Assembly: GCA_021371965.1 (NCBI GenBank)
Contig: JAJFVE010000033.1
Location: 1 to 18,206 of the forward strand
Reading direction: 5' to 3'
Length of the DNA stretch: 18,206 bases
DNA from: Planctomycetaceae bacterium
GTDB lineage: Bacteria > Planctomycetota > Phycisphaerae > SM23-33
Made by a program: the position numbers and the translations under genes
The notes under the pieces: generated by a model
Seen by the model: only the letters and a program-made list of their open reading frames with translations
Told to the model about the DNA's origin: nothing
Database searches by the model: none
In this document: positions 1 to 6,015 of the stretch, one piece after another
Position numbering within the stretch: the stretch's first letter is position 1
How the letters are laid out: each line of letters opens with the position of its first letter

Positions 1-1
1 C

Positions 2-412
2 TTCAAGCCGCGCTACCAGCGCATGATCAAGACCGCCCACGACTGCGGGATGCACTTCTGGCTGCACACCTGCGGCGACGTGCGGCTGTTCATGGAAGAC
101 TTCATCGAGATCGGCCTGGACGTGATCCACCCGATCCAGAAATACACGATGAACGAGCGCGAGGTCGCCGAGCGCTTCGGCGGGCGCATCTGCTTCTGGA
201 CGGGCATGGACGTGCAGCAGATCCTCCCGCGCGGCACCAGCGAGGACGTGCGCCGCGAAGTGCGGTTCATGATCGACACCTACGACCGCCCCGATGGCGG
301 CTGCATGGTCACCGCCGGCAACGGCATCACCGCCGACGTGCCGGTCGAAAATCTGCGGGCCTTCTACGACGAGACGTACAACTACGGCCTGGCGCATCGG
401 CGGGGCAAGTAG
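2..412 (+). CDS. UroD-like HxCG protein, C-terminal part (5' truncated)
   Basis: The reading frame is open from the window edge, so the gene begins upstream and only about 136 C-terminal residues are visible. The segment WLHTCGDV followed by FIEIGLDVIHPIQ, then FWTGMDVQQILPRGT and a final PVENLRAFYDE, is the C-terminal half of a uroporphyrinogen-decarboxylase-fold (UroD/MtaA superfamily) beta barrel. HTCG matches the H-x-C-G zinc motif of cobamide methyltransferases of the MtaA/MtbA type and is absent from true heme-pathway UroD. The late position that is Cys in MtaA and His in UroD reads Asn here (AGNGI). The closest relative in the window is the gene at 11352-12395, which shares FIEIGL-type and GMSVQ/GMDVQ-type stretches. 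Substrate unknown; a methyl-transfer role is inferred from the family. The stop is followed by a repeat-bearing gap before the creatininase gene. Confidence 0.85.
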   Translation, partial: FKPRYQRMIKTAHDCGMHFWLHTCGDVRLFMEDFIEIGLDVIHPIQKYTMNEREVAERFGGRICFWTGMDVQQILPRGTSEDVRREVRFMIDTYDRPDGGCMVTAGNGITADVPVENLRAFYDETYNYGLAHRRGK

Positions 413-430
413 CCCATCTCCGATGCTGCG

Positions 431-531
431 AAACAACTCACCACGAATGCCACGAATGGAACGAATGACAGATTGACAACGGGTTTTCGTTTTGTCCGCT
501 AAGTTCTATCCGTGTCATTCGTGTTCTCTCA
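431..531. repeat. CACGAATG-type intergenic repeat, copy 1
   Basis: The segment opens with AAACAACT and carries three close copies of a CGAATG unit (CACGAATG at 442-449 and 451-458, then ACGAATGACA at 461-470). It ends with CGTGTCATTCGTGTTCTCTC (511-530), which contains the inverted unit. ACGAATGACA and TGTCATTCGT can pair across the element. The 20-base right end is identical to bases 1432-1451 of copy 2. It fills most of the gap between the UroD-like gene and the creatininase gene. It has no coding potential. Confidence 0.75.
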
Positions 532-546
532 TCCAGGCCGCTGACG

Positions 547-552
547 TACAAT
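547..552 (+). promoter_or_regulatory. Possible -10 box for the creatininase gene
   Basis: TACAAT lies 22 bases before the creatininase ATG, which would give a short leader containing the AAGGAG ribosome site. No convincing -35 lies 16-18 bases upstream (the sequence there is TTCTCT-like, at the end of repeat copy 1). Weak evidence. Confidence 0.35.
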
Positions 553-574
553 CGGCGCGAAGGAGTATGCCAAC

Positions 575-1339
575 ATGGGAACGTACTCGGACAGGTTGAC
601 CGCCGAGGTGCGGCTGGAGCGGATGCGGCCGCAGCAGATCGAGGCGGCCAAGGCGGCTCGGGCGGCGATTTATGTGCCTTTTGGGTCGATCGAGTGGCAT
701 GGGCGGCAGAACCCCGTCGGGCTGGACGCGATCAAGGCGCACGAGCAGCTTGTGGCGCTGGCGGCCCGCGTCGGCGGGGTGGTGTACCCGCCGGTGTTCT
801 TCGGCAGCGGCGGCGGGCACATCTGCTATCCCGCTACGTACATGGTCGGCGCCGCGGCGATGATCGAGATCGTCAAGGACCTGCTGATGCAGTTCGAGCG
901 GGACGGGTTCAAGATGGCCATTCTTGTCAGCGGCCACTATCCCAACCGCGGCGAGTTCATGGACCCGGGCGTGGCCGCATACCGCCAGGCCGGCGGAACC
1001 ATGCGGATCCTGAGCATCGTCGAGTGCGAGGTGCCCGACGTCGGCGGCGACCACGCGGCGTACTGGGAGACCTCGGCCATGCTGCACCTGCATCCCGAGA
1101 CGGTGGACATGGACGCCCTTGGGGCGGCCCCGGCTGATCGGGTCGAGACGCCGGAGAACTTCATGCCCGACGAGTTCCGCGGCCACCCGTGCTACGGGAT
1201 TCTGGGCCTGGACCCTCGCGGCCGCGCCAGTGCAGAAGGCGGCAAGGTCCACACGGAGCGTCTGGTGGACTTCTTCACGCGCTGGCTCAACGGCGAGGAA
1301 CCGCCCCGCGGCAACGGCTGGCTCAGGGCGCCGGATTGA
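575..1339 (+). CDS. Creatininase-family amidohydrolase
   Basis: The protein has 254 residues, the usual length for the creatininase/FapB-like family of metal-dependent amidohydrolases that open cyclic or linear amides. Recognisable elements are GSIEWHG (37-43, metal-ligand Glu40 and His42), Asp51 in LDAIKAHE, SGHYPNRGE (119-127; usually NGHGGN) and WETSAM with Glu165, the usual distal metal-site acidic residue. The metal ligands look complete. The loop GRQNPVGLD replaces the common GxHLPxxTD, and HYPNRG replaces HGGN, so the substrate is probably not creatinine. No signal peptide is seen, so it is likely cytoplasmic. The start is set by AAGGAG ending about ten bases before the ATG. It lies 162 bases after the UroD-like gene on the same strand; a shared catabolic role is possible but unproven. 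Confidence 0.9.
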   Translation: MGTYSDRLTAEVRLERMRPQQIEAAKAARAAIYVPFGSIEWHGRQNPVGLDAIKAHEQLVALAARVGGVVYPPVFFGSGGGHICYPATYMVGAAAMIEIVKDLLMQFERDGFKMAILVSGHYPNRGEFMDPGVAAYRQAGGTMRILSIVECEVPDVGGDHAAYWETSAMLHLHPETVDMDALGAAPADRVETPENFMPDEFRGHPCYGILGLDPRGRASAEGGKVHTERLVDFFTRWLNGEEPPRGNGWLRAPD

Positions 1340-1356
1340 CCCGGGCGTTTTCCCCG

Positions 1357-1451
1357 AAAACAACTTACCGCGAACGTCACGAATGAGGAGAAGTTGTTTT
1401 GTTCTTCATCTATCTTCCCATTAGTGCCATTCGTGTCATTCGTGTTCTCTC
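1357..1451. repeat. CACGAATG-type intergenic repeat, copy 2, with terminal hairpin
   Basis: AAAACAACTT (1357-1366) is a perfect 10-base inverted repeat of AAGTTGTTTT (1391-1400). The loop between holds CGAACGTCACGAATGAG. The right part contains CATTCGTGTCATTCGTG and ends with the 20-base sequence shared with copy 1. The hairpin starts 18 bases after the creatininase stop and is followed by a T-rich run (TTTTGTTCTTC), so it may also act as that gene's terminator, although a loop of 24 bases is long for an intrinsic terminator. Confidence 0.75.
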
Positions 1452-1490
1452 CGAGCGGAGAAAGACCACAAGAAATATTTCAGAAAGCGG

Positions 1491-1519
1491 TTGACGACTC
1501 ACGAAACGGTTCGTAGATT
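1491..1519 (+). promoter_or_regulatory. Promoter of the blaI-type operon
   Basis: TTGACG (1491-1496) and TAGATT (1514-1519) are separated by 17 bases, a good sigma-70-type arrangement. Expected transcription start is near 1526, leaving a leader of about 130 bases to the preferred ATG at 1655. The -10 box lies inside the palindrome at 1501-1535, so a bound repressor would block it. Confidence 0.7.
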
Positions 1520-1535
1520 ATACGAACGCTTTCGT
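1501..1535. promoter_or_regulatory. Operator-like palindrome over the blaI promoter
   Basis: Two 15-base arms, ACGAAACGGTTCGTA and TACGAACGCTTTCGT, surround a 5-base centre (GATTA). They are inverted copies except at two adjacent positions. The palindrome covers the spacer, the -10 box and the presumed transcription start, as expected for an operator. Autoregulation by the BlaI-type product is the simplest reading. The half site (GTA-n5-TAC core) is not the TACA/TGTA dyad known for BlaI/MecI, so another repressor is possible. Confidence 0.65.
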
Positions 1536-1551
1536 TAATCGCTATCTCCTG

Positions 1552-1577
1552 CCGCGTCCAACTGGGGGGGGACGCGG
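1552..1577 (+). promoter_or_regulatory. Leader hairpin before the blaI-type gene
   Basis: CCGCGTCC (1552-1559) and GGACGCGG (1570-1577) form a perfect 8-bp stem with a 10-base loop (AACTGGGGGG). It lies about 26 bases after the predicted transcription start. A stem of the same length and similar loop occupies the equivalent place in the leader of the HEAT/prepilin operon (3894-3920), with different paired bases. An in-frame GTG begins on the last base of the stem. Confidence 0.55.
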
Positions 1578-1654
1578 TGGGATACGCTTTCACCTTCGGC
1601 GGGGACAACGATGCGAAACTTGCTTCCTCTCCGCCGGCGGGCAATAATGACGCC

Positions 1655-2074
1655 ATGCCGCCCAAACGAAAACCAACTCGCGGCGAGCCGGTCTCGCAAC
1701 CGCCCGTGCCGACCGAGGCGGAGCTGGCGATTCTGCGCGTGCTCTGGCAGCTCGGGGCCGCGACGGTGCGGCAGGTCAACGAGCAGATGAGCCGCAGTGC
1801 AAGCGTGGGCATGACCACTACCCTGAAGTTCATGCAGATCATGACCGACAAGGGTCTGCTGGTCCGCGACGATTCCATCCGGCCGCAGGTCTATCGCCCC
1901 GCGGTGCGGCAGGAACAGACGCAGCAGAAACTCCTGGGCGACTTCCTCAAACGCACTTACGGCGGCTCGACCCGCACGCTGGTGCTCCAGGCCCTCGACG
2001 GGGCCGACCTCGATGCCGCCGAACTGGCCCGCGTGGAAAGGCTGCTCGACAAGATCGACCCGGAGTCGAAATGA
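1655..2074 (+). CDS. BlaI/MecI/CopY-type transcriptional repressor
   Basis: The product is 139 residues from the ATG at 1655. PTEAELAILRVLWQLGAATVRQVNEQM, SVGMTTTLKFMQIMTDKGLL and the following RDDSIRPQVYRPAV form the winged helix (recognition helix near TTTLKFMQIM and a wing ending in YRPAV). The C-terminal LLGDFLKRTYGG...LDAAELARVERLLDKI is the dimerisation part. BlaI family proteins are usually about 125 residues, which favours this start over the in-frame GTG at 1577 that overlaps a leader hairpin and would add 26 atypical residues. Its stop overlaps the M56 gene start (ATGA), the standard blaI-blaR arrangement. In known systems the M56 protein senses a signal, and proteolysis of the repressor derepresses the operon; that role is inferred here. 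No beta-lactamase gene is adjacent. Confidence 0.92.
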   Translation: MPPKRKPTRGEPVSQPPVPTEAELAILRVLWQLGAATVRQVNEQMSRSASVGMTTTLKFMQIMTDKGLLVRDDSIRPQVYRPAVRQEQTQQKLLGDFLKRTYGGSTRTLVLQALDGADLDAAELARVERLLDKIDPESK

Positions 2075-3723
2075 ACGCACTTGGGGCAACTACGGCGAGC
2101 CTGCTCGTCCACGCCCTGGGCTGGGCGCTGGTGCACTCCCTGTGGCAAGGCGCCGTCATCGTATTGGCGGCGGCAGCGGCGCTGCGTCTGATCTCGCCGA
2201 CCCGCCCTCGCCTGCGATATGCGGTGGCCTGCACGGCGCTGCTGATGATGGTTCTCCTGGCTGGCGCGACAGCCCTGGTTTGCGCGGGGCAGTTGCGCAG
2301 CGCCCGCGAGCCCTCGCCGGCGCACCGCACGGCTGAGGCGCAAGGTTCGGCCATGCCGGCGGACGCTGCCGCGCCTGCGGCTGGCCTCTTGCAGGCGCTG
2401 CTGGACGTCAACGGCCGGCTCCGCCCCGCCTTGCCATGGCTGGTGGCGGCGTGGCTGGTAGGGGTGATGACGGCCGGGGCGCGGCGGGCCTGGGCCTGGC
2501 GCTACGCCCGCGGCCTGGTGCGCCACGACGTGTGGCCCGTCGGGGAATCACTGGCGCATGCGGCGGCGGCGATGGCACGGCGCCTGGGCGTCGGCCGGGC
2601 GGTGGCTGTGCTGCAATCGGCGCGGGTGGCCGTGCCGGTGGTGATCGGCTGGCTGCGCCCGGTGGTGCTGCTGCCGCTGTCGGCGGTGACGGCCCTGACA
2701 CCGGCACAGCTCGAGGCGATCCTCGCGCACGAGTTGGCCCACATCGCCCGCCACGATTACCTGATCAACCTGTTGCAGGCGGCGGCCGAGACGCTGCTGT
2801 TCTATCATCCCGCGGCGTGGTGGCTCTCGCGTCGCATCCGCCAGCAGCGTGAGTACTGCTGTGACGACATCGCCGCGCGGGCCACGGGCGCCGCGGCCGT
2901 GGCGCGGGCCCTGACGGCGACGGCCCGGCTGGCCCTGCCGCATCGTAGCGTCACAGCGGCCGTCGCCGCCGATGGCGGGGGCACATTCTTTCATCGCATC
3001 CGCCGCCTGGTCGCGCCGGAAGTTCGGCCCGGCGTCGGGGCACTGGACCTGCTGGCCCTGGCGCTGCTGGCGGCCATCGCGCTGTCCGGCGCCGCCTATG
3101 CCAGTTACACGCCGTCAAGCCTCGCTCTTCCAAACCCGGTCGCGGCGCTTGAGCGAACAGTCGCGCCGCCGGTACAAGATCCGGCGCCCGTTTTGCCCGC
3201 CGCGCCCGCGGCGCAGCAGTTTGTGCGGCACGCCCTGCCGGCTCCCAAGCTCGCCCCAAGACCCGCGCCGCTGCCGGGACAGCCCGCGCCGGCGCCCATG
3301 CAGGTCAAGGCCGGCGACCAGTTCACGTATCGGCAAAATGGCAGCCTGACGGGCCCGCAGGTGAAGGTTCGCGTGATCAGCGTGGCGGGCCGACAGGCGA
3401 CCCTCGACGTGGAATATAACCAGCCCGGCGCCAGCCGACGACAAACGATGACGGTCGATCAGTCGGCCATCCCCTCCGTCGTGGCCACGGCAGGGCAAGG
3501 CACTCTCTCGACCGTAGGCCCAGCCGCCTCGCTCGCCCCTTCCGTCAGCACACGCAACTACGCGCCGGTCCAATGGACTGCCGGAGCGACTGGCGTGACC
3601 ATGAAAGACCACCTCACCAATCAGGGCCTGACGGTAACCCCTCGCCCAGGCGGGGCGCCGGAGATTTCCGTCCACCCCGGCCTGGCCAACCCCGCCGGCA
3701 CGCGATGGGTTCCTTCGCCGTAG
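2071..3723 (+). CDS. BlaR1/MecR1-like M56 membrane metallopeptidase with a non-penicillin-binding sensor
   Basis: The protein has 550 residues. Hydrophobic segments at about 12-38, 50-72, 121-140 and 324-346 give four membrane helices. Between the third and fourth lies the M56 peptidase domain: HELAH at 220-224 and REYCCDD with the third zinc ligand Glu261. In BlaR1 the C-terminal domain is an extracytoplasmic penicillin-binding domain with an STxK serine. Here residues about 350-405 are a Pro/Ala-rich linker and about 408-550 a beta-rich region (MQVKAGDQFTYRQNG, VKVRVISVAGRQATLDVEY) without SxxK, SxN or KTG-like motifs, so beta-lactam sensing is unlikely. The start overlaps the repressor stop by ATGA, indicating translational coupling. 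Inferred role: detect an envelope signal and cleave or trigger cleavage of the BlaI partner. The peptidase assignment is strong; the signal is unknown. Confidence 0.9.
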   Translation: MNALGATTASLLVHALGWALVHSLWQGAVIVLAAAAALRLISPTRPRLRYAVACTALLMMVLLAGATALVCAGQLRSAREPSPAHRTAEAQGSAMPADAAAPAAGLLQALLDVNGRLRPALPWLVAAWLVGVMTAGARRAWAWRYARGLVRHDVWPVGESLAHAAAAMARRLGVGRAVAVLQSARVAVPVVIGWLRPVVLLPLSAVTALTPAQLEAILAHELAHIARHDYLINLLQAAAETLLFYHPAAWWLSRRIRQQREYCCDDIAARATGAAAVARALTATARLALPHRSVTAAVAADGGGTFFHRIRRLVAPEVRPGVGALDLLALALLAAIALSGAAYASYTPSSLALPNPVAALERTVAPPVQDPAPVLPAAPAAQQFVRHALPAPKLAPRPAPLPGQPAPAPMQVKAGDQFTYRQNGSLTGPQVKVRVISVAGRQATLDVEYNQPGASRRQTMTVDQSAIPSVVATAGQGTLSTVGPAASLAPSVSTRNYAPVQWTAGATGVTMKDHLTNQGLTVTPRPGGAPEISVHPGLANPAGTRWVPSP

Positions 3724-3753
3724 TGTGTTTGTCAAAGGCCGCGAAGTGCGGCT

Positions 3754-3815
3754 GAAGACAACTCGCCTCGAATGTCACGAATGGGGGAGGTTGTCTTTGT
3801 TCATTTCCAGAACAA
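3754..3815. repeat. CACGAATG-type intergenic repeat, copy 3, with terminal hairpin
   Basis: AAGACAAC (3755-3762) is inverted at GTTGTCTT (3790-3797), and the loop carries TCGAATGTCACGAATG. The arrangement matches the left part of copy 2, including the following T-rich TTTGTTCATTTCC. The right-hand CATTCGTG part of copies 1 and 2 is missing. It begins about 31 bases after the M56 gene stop and could double as a terminator. Confidence 0.7.
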
Positions 3816-3841
3816 GACCGTAATAATTCAGAATATAGTCC

Positions 3842-3871
3842 TTGGCGCTACGGAAAGACGGTTTGTAGAAT
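3842..3871 (+). promoter_or_regulatory. Promoter of the HEAT/prepilin operon
   Basis: TTGGCG (3842-3847) and TAGAAT (3866-3871) are separated by 18 bases. The surrounding CGGTTTGTAGAATAT matches CGGTTCGTAGATTAT at the blaI promoter except at two positions, and the flanks also align by eye. The right half of the blaI palindrome is not conserved here. Predicted start near 3878, leader about 100 bases. Confidence 0.6.
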
Positions 3872-3893
3872 ATCCGCGTCCGATTGAGATAGT

Positions 3894-3920
3894 TGCCGCA
3901 CGGGCATTTCAGGTGCGGCA
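3894..3920 (+). promoter_or_regulatory. Leader hairpin before the HEAT/prepilin operon
   Basis: TGCCGCAC (3894-3901) pairs perfectly with GTGCGGCA (3913-3920) around an 11-base loop. It corresponds in place to the hairpin at 1552-1577 but uses different base pairs, which is what a conserved RNA structure would show. The rest of the leader to 3980 has no clear further structure. Confidence 0.5.
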
Positions 3921-3980
3921 TGATTTCCGTTCTGGAATGGGTTGCGGTGTCGTTTTCGTTCCCGTATAGGATGCGCGGGC

Positions 3981-4736
3981 ATGATACAGATCATTTCACG
4001 TCGTGCGGTGGTAGCGGTCTTGGCGGGCGCGGGGCTCGTCGCGGCGATCGCCGTCTGCAGCTCTCTGCTGGCCCAGCCCTCGATCTGCGGCGAGCACCCG
4101 GAGCAGCGCGTCGCCCAGATCGAGTCGTTGGCTGTGGAGCGCCCCTTGGGAACGCTGCGTGCCCTGGCCTACGCCGCGGGGAATGATCCTTCGCCGCAGG
4201 TTCGCGCCGTGGCAATGGCCGCCATGAGCCACCTGCCCGACGTCCACCGCCCCACCGTTCGCAGAGGCTTGGACGACGCCGATCCGCGCGTGAGGATCGT
4301 CGCGGCGCAGACCATGGCGCAGTTCGATGACGACGCGGCTGTCGATGATCTGGTGAAGCTCTCGGTCCAGGACGGCGACCCGCAGGTGCGCATCGACGCC
4401 CTGAAGAGCCTGGGGCGCTGCCGCGGTCCGCGGGCAGCGGTGGCGCTGCTGGAGGCGGCCGACACCGACGCCGTGGCCGATGTGAAAATGGCCGGTCTGG
4501 AGACCCTGCTGGCCAAAACCCACGGCAAGATCTCCTACGGTCTCACGCCCGCCAACACCGCCCGATGGCGCGAGATCGTGCAGCGATGGAAAGAAATGCT
4601 CAAGCCGGTCTATGCGGCCGCGGGCCTTACGCCGGACCTGCGCCCGCAGGATGTCGTCGTCAACCGGCCGTGCACGTATCATTGCGGCCCGCCCGCGGCG
4701 GGCGGCCCGCACAGCCATCACGAAGGATCACGATAG
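3981..4736 (+). CDS. Exported or membrane-anchored HEAT-repeat protein
   Basis: The protein has 251 residues from the ATG at 3981; an in-frame ATG at 3942 would only add a basic prefix before the hydrophobic segment. Residues about 8-30 (RRAVVAVLAGAGLVAAIAVCSSLL) form a signal peptide or anchor, ending in a Cys-containing stretch without a clear lipobox. About 60-185 are alpha-helical HEAT units of the PBS-lyase type (for example DPSPQVRAVAMAAMSHL, DADPRVRIVAAQTMAQF, DGDPQVRIDALKSLGRC). These normally mediate protein-protein contacts. The C-terminus is His-rich (CTYHCGPP, HSHHEGSR), perhaps metal-binding. AGGA lies about nine bases before the start. The next gene starts 18 bases after the stop, so it is probably co-transcribed with the prepilin-like gene. 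Specific function unknown. Confidence 0.8.
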   Translation: MIQIISRRAVVAVLAGAGLVAAIAVCSSLLAQPSICGEHPEQRVAQIESLAVERPLGTLRALAYAAGNDPSPQVRAVAMAAMSHLPDVHRPTVRRGLDDADPRVRIVAAQTMAQFDDDAAVDDLVKLSVQDGDPQVRIDALKSLGRCRGPRAAVALLEAADTDAVADVKMAGLETLLAKTHGKISYGLTPANTARWREIVQRWKEMLKPVYAAAGLTPDLRPQDVVVNRPCTYHCGPPAAGGPHSHHEGSR

Positions 4737-4742
4737 GGTGCC

Positions 4743-4749
4743 AAAGGAG
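4743..4749 (+). promoter_or_regulatory. Ribosome binding site of the prepilin-like gene
   Basis: AAAGGAG, five bases before the ATG at 4755, fixes that start and sits in the 18-base gap after the HEAT gene. Confidence 0.75.
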
Positions 4750-4754
4750 CGCAC

Positions 4755-5897
4755 ATGAAGCGGCTGGCGTTCACGCTTGTGGAACTGCTGGTGGTGATCG
4801 TGGTCATCGCCTTGCTGGCGGTGCTCGTGCTCCCGACGTCGGGCAACGTCATGGCCCGGACGCGCATGACTGTCTGCGCCAACAATCTTGATCGTCTCGG
4901 ACAGGCCTTCGTCCTGGCCAAGGACACTCCCGGCGGGCCCAGCGGCAAGGCCAGCTACCCCGAGGCCTCGGCCTGGCCGGGCGTCCCCGCAAACGCCGTC
5001 TCGACGCAGGCGATCTATCTCTGTCCCGAGGACGTCGCCTACGGAACGCCCCAGGCCCCGGCCAGTCCGATGCGCGAGGCGCCGCTCAAGACCAAGCTGG
5101 GCAAGCTCGAGTACGACTGCGGGATCGGGCGTTGGCCGATTGACACATTTCTTCCCAGCCCGCAAGTCGCGCTGTTTCCTCCGCAGGCGATGCTGGTGGT
5201 GTCGGTGGACCCGTCTTTCCCGATCATGAATCTCTACTCCTCGATCCAGGGGACCGACTCGCGAGGCAGCTACGTGGATTATCATTTTGAAGACGATCCC
5301 ACGTGCCGGCACATCAACCAGAGCAACCTGGGATTCCACTCCGGCCAATTCGACAGCGACGGAACGCTCCGCCTCTATGCAGACGGATCGATCTACGTCC
5401 CGTGGGGCACCAGCGACCCGAATTGGCCGACGGTCAAGACCTGGATCTACAACGGCGTCACGCACACCAATGGATGGAACCCCGCCGACTACCTCAATAC
5501 GTGCGGCAATCAGAACGACCTGTTCTACAAGGACAAGCCCGCCTTCGGAACCGATAGCGTCATCCGGTTCCATCGAGGCCAATGGACCAAGGTGGACGGC
5601 TGGGGAGGAGCGGCCCCGGCCGCGCAGGACGACGGATCGGTCGTCAAGATTTCGACCAATTACGCCATCAATTCCCGCATCGACCGCTGCGCCTTCAACG
5701 ACCCGCCCATCGTGCTGGTCGATTACAAGGACACGACGATCGTCGACATGGATAACACCGTCACCGCCGAAACGATCCTGCTCAAGAGCGCCCGCCACCT
5801 GGGCAAGGTCAACTACCTCAAAGCCGACGGAACGGTCAGGACCGCCTCGCCGCTGGAGATCAGCCCGCGACTATACCCGGCCCGCTGGACCCCCTGA
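4755..5897 (+). CDS. Prepilin-like protein with H-X9-DG C-terminal motif (DUF1559/PulG-like)
   Basis: The protein has 380 residues. The N-terminus MKRLA/FTLVELLVVIVVIALLAVLVLP is a type IV prepilin signal: short basic leader, then Phe+1, Glu+5 and a 20-residue hydrophobic helix. The residue before the cleavage site is Ala rather than the usual Gly. CANNLDRLGQAF (about 41-52) is the element typical of the large planctomycete/verrucomicrobial prepilin-like family, and HLGKVNYLKADG (His348) gives the exact H-X9-DG motif near the C-terminus. The middle is a beta-rich extracytoplasmic domain with many Tyr, Trp and Asp residues. Likely inserted in the inner membrane, processed by a prepilin peptidase, and exposed in the periplasm or on a pseudopilus-like structure. 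Paired with the HEAT protein upstream. The biological role of this abundant family is not established. Confidence 0.88.
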   Translation: MKRLAFTLVELLVVIVVIALLAVLVLPTSGNVMARTRMTVCANNLDRLGQAFVLAKDTPGGPSGKASYPEASAWPGVPANAVSTQAIYLCPEDVAYGTPQAPASPMREAPLKTKLGKLEYDCGIGRWPIDTFLPSPQVALFPPQAMLVVSVDPSFPIMNLYSSIQGTDSRGSYVDYHFEDDPTCRHINQSNLGFHSGQFDSDGTLRLYADGSIYVPWGTSDPNWPTVKTWIYNGVTHTNGWNPADYLNTCGNQNDLFYKDKPAFGTDSVIRFHRGQWTKVDGWGGAAPAAQDDGSVVKISTNYAINSRIDRCAFNDPPIVLVDYKDTTIVDMDNTVTAETILLKSARHLGKVNYLKADGTVRTASPLEISPRLYPARWTP

Positions 5898-5951
5898 GCC
5901 GGCACGTTGGCGGGCAAAAGCTCTATCGCCCCCTCCGCAGTGCCTGGCGGG

Positions 5952-5957
5952 TATAAT
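5952..5957 (+). promoter_or_regulatory. -10 box (TATAAT) before the methyltransferase gene
   Basis: A perfect TATAAT lies in the gap after the prepilin-like gene. It overlaps an in-frame ATG at 5956, which argues against that ATG as the start. No good -35 is visible at 16-18 bases; the region is C-rich. Confidence 0.45.
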
Positions 5958-6015
5958 GCCTCCTCTGCAGGCAAAAAGAATCTGGCGGCGCCCCAGCGCC
6001 CGGAGCAAGCACACT

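Noticed and set aside
1577..1654. GTG at 1577 as the start of the BlaI-type repressor
   Set aside because: The extra 26 residues have no match to the family, and the codon overlaps the 3' arm of a leader hairpin. It is not fully excluded, since a G-rich run precedes it.
4728..5798. 356-codon minus-strand frame across the prepilin-like gene
   Set aside because: The plus strand has a prepilin signal, a ribosome site and the H-X9-DG motif; the antisense translation has no features of a protein family.
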